Shown here: one piece after another, positions 21,364 to 30,625 of the stretch | Layout: each line of letters begins with the position of its first letter | Position numbering within the stretch: position 1 is the first letter of the stretch | NCBI GenBank assembly: GCA_009903935.1 | Contig: WYEG01000017.1 | Coordinates: forward strand, 1 to 37,478 | DNA: 37,478 nucleotides | Direction of reading: 5' to 3' | Source: Caldimicrobium sp. | GTDB taxonomy: Bacteria > Desulfobacterota > Thermodesulfobacteria > Thermodesulfobacteriales > Thermodesulfobacteriaceae | Notes under the pieces: generated by a model | What the model was told of the DNA's origin: nothing | Database searches by the model: none | Seen by the model: the letters and a program-made list of their open reading frames with translations, nothing else | Translations under genes and position numbers: made by a program

Positions 21364-22630
21364 GCCTAAGCTTCTTAAAGTAAAGCTTTTTGATTTTTTA
21401 GAACATTTAAAACTTCCTGACGAGGCTTTAAACTTCATCCTTAGAGCTAAGGATGTTGCCGAGAAGCAGGGAAGATTTCTTTACCTTGCCGGAGGAGAGG
21501 TTCGAGATTTCCTTCTTAAAAGACCGTCCTACGATGTTGACCTTGTAATAGAGGGCTCAGCTACGGATTTTTTGGAGGAGCTAAAAAGAAAGTTTGTCTT
21601 TGAAGTCCTTTTTTCTTCACCCTTTTTGACCTATAAGATTCTTCTCCCTCAGACGGGGTTTGAAGTAGACCTTGTTACCGCAAGGGGTGAGGTTTATGAG
21701 GATGTAGCCGCTTTACCAAAGGTCTATCAAGCAACCTTCAAAGAGGATGTGCTAAGAAGAGACTTTACTATAAACGCCCTCATCTACGGGCTTAGCCCTC
21801 CCTATCCTGAGATGATAGTAGATTTAGTTTCTGGGATTTCTGACCTTGAAAGAAGCCTCCTTAGACCCCTTCACTTGAGGTCCTTCGTTGACGACCCAAC
21901 GAGGGTCTTTCGAGGGATACGCTATAAGGTTAGGTTTGAGCTAAACTATGCCGATGAATTCTATCAGGCTCTTTCCCAGGCTATAGAGGCTCAAGCCTTC
22001 CTCAAGCTTTCAGCATCCCGGTTAAGAAACGAGCTCTTACTCTTTGTCAAAAGAGAGGGTATATCCTCTTTGCCTATGCTCTTATCAGAGTGCCAAAACT
22101 TTGAACTTTTATCTCATTCAGGCTTAGGGGTAGATGGGGAAAAGTTAGAGGAAGGAATAAAAACTTTAGAGGAATTTGTGGAAATCCTTAGTCCTCGGGA
22201 GGTAGAGGATGCTTTTCTTTTGATTTTAGCCGGGTTTAAGCGGGAAAATTTAAAGCGTCTCTTTTTCGCAGATAGCGTTATTGATCGCTTGGTTAAGCTC
22301 TATGAAGAGTTTAGGACAAACTTGCAAGCAGTTCTAACTCTTCCTTTGATCGAGCGAGTTTTAAAGTTTGACAAGATAGACAAGGCAACGCTTATAGCCC
22401 TGTCTCTCTATTTACCAGAGATAAGAAAAGAAATTAAAAGATACCTTTTTGTGTATAGCAAGGTCTATCCCGAGCTTAAAGGTGGAGATTTAAAAGAGCT
22501 TGGGATAGAGCCAGGGAAGCAACTTGGTGAGATTTTAAAGAAGCTTAGGGAAGAGAAACTTGAGGGGAGGCTCAAGACTAAAGATGAGGAAATAGCCTTT
22601 GTTAAGAGCTTGCTTTATTCCGCATCTTAA
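21332..22630 (+). CDS. cca: tRNA nucleotidyltransferase / poly(A) polymerase family (CCA-adding type)
   Basis: The 432 residues form a class II nucleotidyltransferase: LAGGEVRDFLL near 53, the catalytic DxD in YDVDLVIEG near 68, and the family segments RRDFTINALIYGL near 147 and DDPTRVFRGIRY near 188 that bind the incoming nucleotide and tRNA. The C-terminal half is helical, without an obvious HD phosphohydrolase motif. In some thermophiles the CC- and A-adding activities are split between two such enzymes; the sequence alone does not show which type this is. The ATG is 32 bp inside xerD; a second ATG at 21338 is an equally good start. Confidence 0.88.
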   Translation: MFMTNTIQGLKPKLLKVKLFDFLEHLKLPDEALNFILRAKDVAEKQGRFLYLAGGEVRDFLLKRPSYDVDLVIEGSATDFLEELKRKFVFEVLFSSPFLTYKILLPQTGFEVDLVTARGEVYEDVAALPKVYQATFKEDVLRRDFTINALIYGLSPPYPEMIVDLVSGISDLERSLLRPLHLRSFVDDPTRVFRGIRYKVRFELNYADEFYQALSQAIEAQAFLKLSASRLRNELLLFVKREGISSLPMLLSECQNFELLSHSGLGVDGEKLEEGIKTLEEFVEILSPREVEDAFLLILAGFKRENLKRLFFADSVIDRLVKLYEEFRTNLQAVLTLPLIERVLKFDKIDKATLIALSLYLPEIRKEIKRYLFVYSKVYPELKGGDLKELGIEPGKQLGEILKKLREEKLEGRLKTKDEEIAFVKSLLYSAS

Positions 22631-22666
22631 CTATAATTCCTGAGAAAGTATTTTAGGGGTTTGTCC

Positions 22667-24304
22667 ATGGAAGAGAATTTTAAAACGCTTCTTGAAGAGT
22701 ACTTTCAAAGGATGGATGCTCCGATAAAGGTTGGCGATGTGGTAAAGGGAGTTGTTGTTCATTTTGATGGAGAAAACTACTTTGTAGACCTTGGGGGAAA
22801 GGCTGAGGCTATCCTTCCAAAAACTGAAGTGGTTGAACCTGAGGAAATAAAGCTCGGAGAGGAGTTATCGGCCATAGTTACTCAAAGAGGACAAAGAGGG
22901 GTTTATGTTCTTTCGGTAAAAAAGCTCTTTGAAAAAAGGACAAGGGAGGAGTTTGAGGAGCTTTTTGCTAAGGGCTTACCCCTTAGGGTAAAGGTTATGT
23001 CTCCGGTAAAAGGGGGCTATGTTGTTAGCTTTAAAGGTGTGGTTTCTGCTTTTTTACCGGGATCTCAAGCTGAAAAAGACCCTGACTTTGTAGGAAAGGA
23101 GATAACCGTTCTTCCTCTTGAGAAGAAGGAAAATAGTTATGTTGTTTCTCAAAAGGCTTACCTTGCAAAGGAAAGGGAACTTAAAAAGAAAGAAATAGAA
23201 GAAAAGGTCCGTGAGGGGATACCTTTAGTAGGAAGGGTTAAGGCTAAGGTTAAGGGGGGTTTTATAGTAGACTTTGAGGGGGTCATTGCTGGATTTCTTC
23301 CCTTTTCTGAGCTTACCCATAGGAGGCTAAAAAGCCCTGAAGACTACCTTCAAATTGGGGATGAGGTTAGGGTCTCGGTCTTGTTCTATGACCCTATTCA
23401 AGGAAAGTTAAAAGTTAGTTTAAAAGCCTTAGAGAAGGACCCGTGGGCAGAGGTTTTAGAAAAATATCCTGTTGATAGCAGGCATGTTGGGACGGTAGTT
23501 GAGGTAAAGCCCTTTGGAGCTTTTGTTGAGCTTGAACCTGGGATTGAAGGCTTAATCCCAGCAAGCGAGGTCTCTTGGCAAAGGGGGCTAAAACCCCAGG
23601 ATGTGTTAAGCCAAGGGGATAGGGTAGAGGTTGTGGTGCTTGAAGTAAAGCCTGAAGAAAGAAGGATGATCCTTAGCCTTAAACGCCTGGAAGAAGACCC
23701 TTGGGAGGTTTTTGCAAGGGAGCATAAGGTAGGGGATATAGTTCATGGAAAGGTTAAGGGAGTCGTTGATTTTGGGCTTTTTGTGGAGGTAAGAGAGGGT
23801 GTAGTTGGCTTTGTCCATCGGTCAGAAGTAAGCTGGAAGCGAAACCTAAATCTAAAAGAGGCTTTTTCAGAAGGAAGCGAGGTCTCATCAAAGATCCTTG
23901 AACTAAGTCCCTCGGAAAAAAGGCTAAAGCTAAGCATCAAGGCTTTGGTCCCAAATCCCTGGGATGTAGCAAGCGAAACCTTAAAGCCTGGAACAAACAT
24001 TTCCGGAAAGGTCAAACAGATTTTACCCGGCAAGGGCTACCTCGTTGAGATAACTGAGGAAATATTAGGTTTTTTGCCCTTTCGGGAGGTCCCGCAAGGT
24101 GAAAAGTTTAAAGAAGGGGATAAAGTGCAGGGTAAGGTCATTCTTTTTGACCGGGAAAAGGAGCGGGTGCATCTATCTGTCATAGCTTTAAAAGAAGAGG
24201 AAGAAAGAATGTTAGCCCAGGAATACCTTAGCTCTCAGAGCCCTTCAGGAAGCCACACCCTGGGTCAAGTTTTGAAATCTTTGACTGAAAGAGAAGGCTC
24301 ATGA
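22667..24304 (+). CDS. rpsA: 30S ribosomal protein S1 (six S1 repeats)
   Basis: Ribosomal protein S1 helps bind and unfold mRNA at the 30S subunit. Six S1 OB-fold repeats are visible, beginning near KVGDVVKGVVVHFDG, LRVKVMSPVKGGYVV, VGRVKAKVKGGFIVDFEG, VGTVVEVKPFGAFVELEPG, VHGKVKGVVDFGLFVEV and ISGKVKQILPGKGYLVEI. Repeats 3-5 are the best conserved, each ending in the DPW or NPW signature. At 545 residues it has normal full length. ATG 22667 is preferred over TTG 22661 because AGGGG at 22651-22655 is better spaced from it. It overlaps sppA by ATGA. With an IHF-type gene two positions later it keeps the classic rpsA-ihfB neighbourhood. Confidence 0.93.
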   Translation: MEENFKTLLEEYFQRMDAPIKVGDVVKGVVVHFDGENYFVDLGGKAEAILPKTEVVEPEEIKLGEELSAIVTQRGQRGVYVLSVKKLFEKRTREEFEELFAKGLPLRVKVMSPVKGGYVVSFKGVVSAFLPGSQAEKDPDFVGKEITVLPLEKKENSYVVSQKAYLAKERELKKKEIEEKVREGIPLVGRVKAKVKGGFIVDFEGVIAGFLPFSELTHRRLKSPEDYLQIGDEVRVSVLFYDPIQGKLKVSLKALEKDPWAEVLEKYPVDSRHVGTVVEVKPFGAFVELEPGIEGLIPASEVSWQRGLKPQDVLSQGDRVEVVVLEVKPEERRMILSLKRLEEDPWEVFAREHKVGDIVHGKVKGVVDFGLFVEVREGVVGFVHRSEVSWKRNLNLKEAFSEGSEVSSKILELSPSEKRLKLSIKALVPNPWDVASETLKPGTNISGKVKQILPGKGYLVEITEEILGFLPFREVPQGEKFKEGDKVQGKVILFDREKERVHLSVIALKEEEERMLAQEYLSSQSPSGSHTLGQVLKSLTEREGS

Positions 24305-25185
24305 AGCGTCCTTGGTTGGTTTACGGATTAGCCTTTTTAGGTGGTCTTGTCCTTTTTCTAATCCTTCTATCCTTTATTTTTGCCCTTTTAGCAGGCTACA
24401 AACACTTTGACCTTGGGAAACCCAAGATAGGGGTTCTGGAGATAAAAGGTGTTATCCTCGATGCCGACGAGTATCTTTCTGCCATAAAGGAGTTTAGAAC
24501 CAGGCGGGATGTTAAGGCAGTTTTGGTAAGGGTTGAGTCTCCTGGCGGAGCCATTGGTCCAACTCAAGAGGTCTTTGAGGAGCTTAAAAAGCTTAGGAAA
24601 GAAAAGCCTATTTATGTTTCCATGGGTGGTGTTTCTGCGTCCGGAGGCTACTATGTATCCCTTGCTGGAGAAAAGATCTTTGCAAATCCTGGAACGATTA
24701 CAGGAAGCATTGGAGTTGTGATCGAGCTCCCAAACCTTGAAAAACTGTTTGAGAAGTTTGGGATTAAAAGCGAAACCATAAAGAGCGGAGAGTTTAAGGA
24801 TACAGGGAGCATTTACCGTGGTTTGACTAAAGAGGAAAGAGAATACCTAAAGGCCAAGGTCAATCAGTTGCACGAGCAGTTTGTTAGAGCTGTAGCCGAG
24901 GAAAGAAAGCTTCCTTTTGATAAGGTTAAAAGCCTTGCCGATGGTCGCATCTACACCGGAGAGGAGGCAAAGGCGCTAAAGCTTATCGACGAGCTTGGGA
25001 ACTACTACACGGCTTTAGAGGAGCTTAAAAAGAGGATAAATTTAAAAGAAGTGAAAATTCTGATTTTGCCGAGAAAAAAGGGATTTTGGGAAAGGTTTTT
25101 TGAGGAAAAAACAAGCCTTTCTGTGGAAAAGCTCCTCCAATCATTATATTTTCAACCCTTTTACCTAATTAAGCTTAACCTATGA
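24301..25185 (+). CDS. sppA: Signal peptide peptidase SppA, short (single-domain) type
   Basis: SppA is a membrane-bound serine protease that degrades cleaved signal peptides. At 294 residues it is the half-length, tetramer- or octamer-forming type. An N-terminal membrane anchor (about residues 6-31) precedes the protease fold. The catalytic Ser is S114 in VSASGGYYVS and the catalytic Lys is K166 in SGEFKDTGS, matching the Ser/Lys dyad of the family. ESPGGAIGPTQE near 79 forms the oxyanion region. ATGA overlaps on both sides tie it translationally to rpsA and to the HU-Ppx fusion gene. Confidence 0.93.
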   Translation: MKRPWLVYGLAFLGGLVLFLILLSFIFALLAGYKHFDLGKPKIGVLEIKGVILDADEYLSAIKEFRTRRDVKAVLVRVESPGGAIGPTQEVFEELKKLRKEKPIYVSMGGVSASGGYYVSLAGEKIFANPGTITGSIGVVIELPNLEKLFEKFGIKSETIKSGEFKDTGSIYRGLTKEEREYLKAKVNQLHEQFVRAVAEERKLPFDKVKSLADGRIYTGEEAKALKLIDELGNYYTALEELKKRINLKEVKILILPRKKGFWERFFEEKTSLSVEKLLQSLYFQPFYLIKLNL

Positions 25186-26372
25186 CGGGGAAGGATTTAG
25201 CCAAAAAGCTTTTATCGACCTTTCCTGACCTTGAGAGCGAGGTCGCCTTAAGCTTAACAAATGCCTTCTTTGAAACTCTAAAGTCCGCGATGAAAGATGG
25301 ACATTCCGTTGAGCTTCGAGGATTTGGGACCTTTCAGCCAAGGGTTTGCAAAGGGGTAATCTTTGTAAACCCAAAAAACAATCAGCGCTACTATGTGCAA
25401 GAAAAGAAAAGGGTAGTCTTTCGAACCGGAACAGAATTCCTTGAAAGATTAAACACCCCCTTTGATGCTGGGCTTGACCTTGGGACCCAGACCTTTAGGC
25501 TTATTCTTGGAAAGCACTTCGAGGATACTCCGTCCTTTCTCCTACGGGAGAGGGCAAATGTTAGACTTGGGGAGGGGCTTTGCGAAAGCGGATTAATTTG
25601 TGATGCAGCAAAGGAAAGAGGCTTTTCTGCTTTAAAGAATTTTAAAGAGATTTTAGATAGGTATGAGGTAAAAAACATCAAAGCCATAGGGACGGCGGTC
25701 TTCAGGAAGGCTAAGAACGCACTGGAGTTTATCGCTGAGGTTGAAAAAAGCTTTGGAATAAAGATAGAAATTTTAAGCCCGGAGGAAGAGGCAAAATATA
25801 CCTTAAAAGGTGTAAAGTTTGGGTTAGAGATGCTTGATTATAAACCAAAGTCTTTTGTCGTTGTTGATGTAGGGGGAGGTTCAACGGAGGTTATTTACTA
25901 TAAAGAAGACTTTGAGCCGATAATCTACAGCATAGACCTTGGAGTTGTCGCCTTGCGAGACTTTTTTGGTCTTCGTTATCCCTTGACTACGAAAGCCCTT
26001 CAATCTTTGAGAGACTATATCCGTGACAAACTAAAGGAGTTACCATACACCAAGCCAGAGATGCTGGTTATAACGGGAGGTTCGGCCTCTCTTCTTGGGT
26101 CTTTGGACCTAAAACTAAAAATTTACGATCAAAGAGCCTTACATGGGCACCGAATTACCCTTGAGAGAATTGCTAAGATGGCTCAGAGACTAACCAGTAT
26201 GACTTTATCCCAGCTCTCAAGGGTTAAAGGGATGGAAAGAGGAAGGGAAGACCTCGTCGCTCCAGCCTTATGCGTATACCTTGAGCTTTTATCATACTTT
26301 CAGCTTGATTCGGCGCTCATAAGCGAGTTTGGCATCCTTGAAGCTACTTTACTTTCCTTGTGGGGATTGTAA
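25182..26372 (+). CDS. Fusion of HU/IHF-type DNA-binding domain with Ppx/GppA phosphatase
   Basis: One uninterrupted frame of 396 residues has two domains. Residues 1-92 are a full HU/IHF fold: helical dimer part (MTGKDLAKKLLSTFPDLE), ELRGFGTFQPR, and the DNA-embracing arm VNPKNNQRYYVQEKKRVVF. Residues 95-396 are an exopolyphosphatase / pppGpp phosphohydrolase of the ASKHA fold, with GLDLGTQTFRLIL, VRLGEGL, AIGTAVFRKAKN, the catalytic Glu region LSPEEEAKYTLKGVK and the phosphate loop DVGGGSTEV. The linker is only a few residues and contains no start codon or ribosome binding site. The gene sits where ihfB usually follows rpsA and sppA. The expected activity is hydrolysis of polyphosphate or pppGpp while bound to DNA; that combination is inference. 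Confidence 0.88.
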   Translation: MTGKDLAKKLLSTFPDLESEVALSLTNAFFETLKSAMKDGHSVELRGFGTFQPRVCKGVIFVNPKNNQRYYVQEKKRVVFRTGTEFLERLNTPFDAGLDLGTQTFRLILGKHFEDTPSFLLRERANVRLGEGLCESGLICDAAKERGFSALKNFKEILDRYEVKNIKAIGTAVFRKAKNALEFIAEVEKSFGIKIEILSPEEEAKYTLKGVKFGLEMLDYKPKSFVVVDVGGGSTEVIYYKEDFEPIIYSIDLGVVALRDFFGLRYPLTTKALQSLRDYIRDKLKELPYTKPEMLVITGGSASLLGSLDLKLKIYDQRALHGHRITLERIAKMAQRLTSMTLSQLSRVKGMERGREDLVAPALCVYLELLSYFQLDSALISEFGILEATLLSLWGL

Positions 26373-26410
26373 AATATATAAAGTATTAAAAATCACTAAA
26401 GAACAATTAA

Positions 26411-27897
<1,487 letters not shown>

Positions 27898-27898
<1 letters not shown>

Positions 27899-29106
27899 TG
27901 GCTTATTTTAAATGGAAGGGAAGGTCAGCCTCGGGTGAGATAAGGACAGGGGTTTTAGAGGCTCCAAGCCCGCAAGTCGTTGAGGTCTATCTTCGAAGGC
28001 TAAACATCAAACCCATCGAGATAAAAGCTCAGAAAGAAACAACTTTTCGGCTTACTTTAAAGAGGGTTTCGGAAAAGGAGCTCATGCTGTTTACTCGGCA
28101 GTTTGCTACCGTCCTTGAGGCAGGGCTTCCTATTGTTAAGGCTTTAGAAACGCTTAGCATGCAACAGAAAAACCCCTACTTTAGAAAGATTCTTGATGAT
28201 ATCAAGAAGAAGGTAGAGGGTGGGTCGGCTCTTAGCGACGCCATGGCTGAGTACTCAAAGGTTTTTGGAAGGCTCTACATTCACATGGTCCGGTCTGGTG
28301 AGGCATCTGGTAATCTTGATGAGGTTTTAAAGAGGCTTGCTGTTTACTTGGAAAAAATCGTCTCCATCAAGTCTAAGGTAAAGCATGCAATGATCTATCC
28401 CTCAGTAATTGTTTTAGTAACCATAGTTGTCATAGCTATCCTTATGATATTTGTAATCCCCAAGTTTGCTCAGCTTTTTGCTGAAGCTGGTCAGGCTCTC
28501 CCACTACCTACCCAGATTTTAATCAGCATAAGCAACAACTTCAAATATATTTTTGGCATATTCCTTGCTTTAAGCATTGGGTTTGTTGTTTTGATTAAAT
28601 ACCTAAGACGGTCAGAAAAAGGGCGCCTTGAAACGGATAGGTTGCTTTTAAAAATTCCCATCTTTGGGGAGCTTTTCCATAAGGCAGCTGTATCCCGTAT
28701 GGCGCGCACCCTGGGAAGTCTAATCTCAGCTGGTGTTCCGTTGCTTCAGGCTATTGCGGTTGCTTCAGAAACATCAGGAAATAAGGTGATTGAAAAAGCC
28801 CTTGAAGATGTGAGGTTAAGCGTAGCCGCCGGGCAAACCATTGCTGACCCGATGTTTTACACTGGAGTCTTTCCCTACATGCTCATAGAGATGGTTAGAG
28901 TAGGGGAGATGTCCGGACGGCTTGATGAGATGTTGAATAAGGTTGCAGATTTTTACGAGGAAGAAGTTGACCGGACGGTTGCTACCATCTCAACCCTCAT
29001 TGAGCCGATCTTGCTTGTCATCCTTGGCGGTGTTATCGGCGGGATACTTGTAGCCCTATATCTCCCTATCTTCCAGCTTGGCGGCGTAGTCGGAGGCGGT
29101 GGTTAA
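27898..29106 (+). CDS. gspF: Type II secretion / type IV pilus inner-membrane protein GspF/PilC
   Basis: The 402-residue polytopic protein has two T2SSF domains (about residues 68-190 and 272-392), each ending in hydrophobic spans (IYPSVIVLVTIVVIAILMIF and TLIEPILLVILGGVIGGILV). The motifs FTRQFATVLEAGLPIVKALE and ARTLGSLISAGVPLLQAI mark the two halves. It forms the inner-membrane platform driven by the assembly ATPase. The other secretion or pilus genes are not in the window, and its coupling to guaB is unusual. PilC of a type IV pilus is equally possible. It ends with a Gly-rich tail (GGVVGGGG). Confidence 0.9.
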
Positions 29107-29122
29107 AATATAAGAGAGGTAA

Positions 29123-29138
29123 GGGGGCAGACACCCCC
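29123..29138. terminator. Possible short terminator hairpin between convergent genes
   Basis: GGGGG (29123-29127) and CCCCC (29134-29138) can pair around CAGACA, 17 bp after the gspF stop. The following sequence is only modestly T-rich (GTTGTTTGG), so termination strength is uncertain. Confidence 0.4.
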
Positions 29139-29160
29139 GTTGTTTGGAATTAGATAAAAT

Positions 29161-29325
29161 TTAAGATTTGCAGCTCTTCTTGCCCCTTCCTTTGCAAGAG
29201 GAGGAAGATTCTCCCTGTCCTTCAGCTTTGGTCATGGTGTTTTCTGCCCCGCAGGATGGGCACTTCTTTGGTTTACACCTTGATTCTTTCGTTGCTCCGC
29301 ATTGACTACACTTCCAAACAGCCAT
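29161..29325 (-). CDS. RCKP-type rubredoxin-like small protein
   Basis: A 54-residue protein begins MAVWKCSQCGATKESRCKP and has four Cys in two CxxC knuckles (C6/C9 and C22/C25) around the RCKP motif at residues 16-19. This is the pattern of rubredoxin-like domains found alone or at the C-terminus of rubrerythrins; it should bind Fe or Zn. The tail is rich in Ser, Lys and Gly with two more Cys (C44, C52). The start is secure, because AAAAGGAGGT lies just upstream of the ATG. It is convergent with gspF. A role in electron transfer or oxidative stress would fit an anaerobe carrying a PerR-type regulator, but no direct link is visible. Confidence 0.8.
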   Translation of the reverse strand: MAVWKCSQCGATKESRCKPKKCPSCGAENTMTKAEGQGESSSSCKGRGKKSCKS

Positions 29326-29360
29326 AATTTACCTCCTTTTTAAAAATTTTCCTTCCTTAA

Positions 29361-29388
29361 AAGATAACAAATCTAAAATTAAAAGCAA
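29361..29388 (-). promoter_or_regulatory. Candidate promoter of the RCKP gene
   Basis: On the minus strand, TTGCTT (29388-29383), 16-bp spacer, TATCTT (29366-29361). The left target-site repeat of element F begins one base upstream of the -35 box (29390), so the element has separated this promoter from the upstream ttcA-like gene. Confidence 0.5.
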
Positions 29389-29389
29389 C

Positions 29390-29401
29390 AGGTTTATTCG
29401 A
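29390..29401. repeat. Direct repeat flanking element F (left copy)
   Basis: AGGTTTATTCGA is identical to 29601-29612. The right copy contains the last sense codon and the stop codon of the ttcA-like gene. This is what a target-site duplication at the end of that gene would look like. Confidence 0.8.
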
Positions 29402-29600
29402 GGCTGTTTTAAAAATTTGTGCAAGCCCACTTTTTTGTCGCCCCGAGCTTCCTTTTTTGTCGCCCCGAGCGAAGCAAGGGGTCCCTCGGCACTTGCGTGC
29501 CTCGGGAAGACATCCCGAAGCGCCGTCCCGAACGAAGTGAGGGATGCACGGCTTACGCTCGGCAGGACAAAATAGAGGGGGACTTTTTGCACAGCCCCAT
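29402..29600. mobile_element. Complete MITE-like element F (hairpin repeat unit)
   Basis: The 199-bp unit lies between perfect 12-bp direct repeats. Its left end reads GGCTGTTTTAAAAATTTGTG and its right end GACTTTTTGCACAGCCCCAT, partly inverted relative to each other (GGCTGT...AAAAA against TTTTT...ACAGCC). The interior has the same hairpin order and polarity as element D: CCCC-GA-GC-GAA-GC at about 29463, an opposite-strand hairpin with a GCAA loop at about 29481-29507, GTCCC-GA-AC-GAA-GT-GA-GGG at about 29525, and a degraded fourth. It has no coding capacity. It is inserted exactly at the 3' end of the ttcA-like gene and fills the gap to the RCKP gene. Confidence 0.8.
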
Positions 29601-29612
29601 AGGTTTATTCGA
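29601..29612. repeat. Direct repeat flanking element F (right copy)
   Basis: AGGTTTATTCGA, identical to 29390-29401. It includes the stop codon (read on the minus strand as GAATAA) of the ttcA-like gene. Confidence 0.8.
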
Positions 29613-30372
29613 ACTTTTTCTTTGGTGGCTTTGGTAGATAGTCAAGTCGAGGGTTAAACAGGGCTTTGAAGATGCTCTTTTTGACCTTTGGGTTTAAAGG
29701 ATAGACCTTTTCTCGTAAAAGTTCGTTAACGGCATTTCTCATCGTCTCCTTAGAGAAGGGGCAGGGGTTTTCAAGAACTTGCCAGCCTTTTTTAGCAACA
29801 AAGGATGATATTAGATGCTTCTCAACAAAGTAAAGAGGTCTAATAATAAACAGTTTGCCCTTAAACATCTCTTGGCTTGGGATTAAAGCTGATAGCTCTC
29901 CATGGAAGAAAAGGTTCATGAAGAAAGTGGTAAGCACATCGTCTTGGTGATGACCAAAGGCTATTTTATTAGCTTCAAGCTTTTCGGCAACCCTAAAGAA
30001 GTGCTTTCTTCTGTGCCAAGAGCAGACAAAGCAAGGGTTAGCGCTCCCTTCATCAAAAGCTGAGATAGCCTGAAGTCCATAATTCGTTTTTTCAAAGATA
30101 AACTCTATCCCCCTTTCTTCACAGAAAGCTCTCAAAAAGGATATTCTGCTTAGGTATTTATCTTCCTCTTTGGGAAAGCCCATGTCAAGATGGATGGCTG
30201 TAAGCTTAGCTCTTATCCTTACTTTATCCTTCCAAAAGGAAAGAAAGTGCGTCAAAACAAGACTATCCTCACCCCCAGAGAGGGCAACAAGAACATGGTC
30301 CCCATCTTTTAATAGCTCATAGCCAAATATGGCTTTCCCAACAAGCCGTCTTATCTTTTCTTCAAGCCCCAT
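29605..30372 (-). CDS. TtcA-family PP-loop ATPase (tRNA sulfur-transfer type)
   Basis: The 255-residue protein has the N-type ATP-pyrophosphatase PP-loop SGGEDSLVL near residue 33, a CFVC motif near 114 (CSWHRRKHFF, against CSLCARLRR in E. coli TtcA), GHHQDDVLTTFFMNLFFHGE near 148 and a third Cys in ENPCPFS near 208. These three Cys would hold the 4Fe-4S cluster used by TtcA-type enzymes to thiolate tRNA, for example C32. The Lys-rich end PKPPKKKFE is unusual. The substrate base is not certain. The stop codon lies within the duplicated target site of element F. Confidence 0.85.
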   Translation of the reverse strand: MGLEEKIRRLVGKAIFGYELLKDGDHVLVALSGGEDSLVLTHFLSFWKDKVRIRAKLTAIHLDMGFPKEEDKYLSRISFLRAFCEERGIEFIFEKTNYGLQAISAFDEGSANPCFVCSWHRRKHFFRVAEKLEANKIAFGHHQDDVLTTFFMNLFFHGELSALIPSQEMFKGKLFIIRPLYFVEKHLISSFVAKKGWQVLENPCPFSKETMRNAVNELLREKVYPLNPKVKKSIFKALFNPRLDYLPKPPKKKFE

Positions 30373-30484
30373 GGAATGTTCCGATTAATGAAGATTTATG
30401 ATTTTTAATAATATTACTATAAAGCTAAAAAATTTCAAAACTTTTACCTAATATGTGCTGTTTGATAAAAAAACCCCTATCCTA

Positions 30485-30560
30485 TCAACAAAGAGAAAGC
30501 GAGGGATTCCTTGCTTGAGGGATCGATGTGACAGCTCTTAACCATATACAGCCCCAAAGC
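30485..30560. repeat. Probable remnant of the dispersed repeat
   Basis: AAAGCGAGGGATTCCTTGCT, followed by TGAGGGATCGATGTGACAGC, keeps the order of hairpin fragments seen elsewhere, and ACAGCCCCAAAG near 30549-30560 resembles a terminal sequence. The palindromes are broken. It lies in the 253-bp divergent region between the ttcA-like and macrodomain genes. I see no strong promoter for the ttcA-like gene there. Confidence 0.4.
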
Positions 30561-30565
30561 ATTGC

Positions 30566-30594
30566 TTGACTAAGGTTTCTCATTTTTATAGAAT
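30566..30594 (+). promoter_or_regulatory. Candidate promoter of the macrodomain gene
   Basis: TTGACT (30566-30571), 17-bp spacer, TAGAAT (30589-30594), followed by a ribosome binding site GTAGGAGGTAGG at 30611-30622. Confidence 0.5.
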
Positions 30595-30625
30595 TTTTAA
30601 AAATTTCAAAGTAGGAGGTAGGTTT

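Noticed and set aside
25440-25475. Sequencing frameshift joining separate ihf and ppx genes
   Set aside because: The frame runs through the junction without a stop, start codon or ribosome binding site, and both domains are complete and in the same frame.
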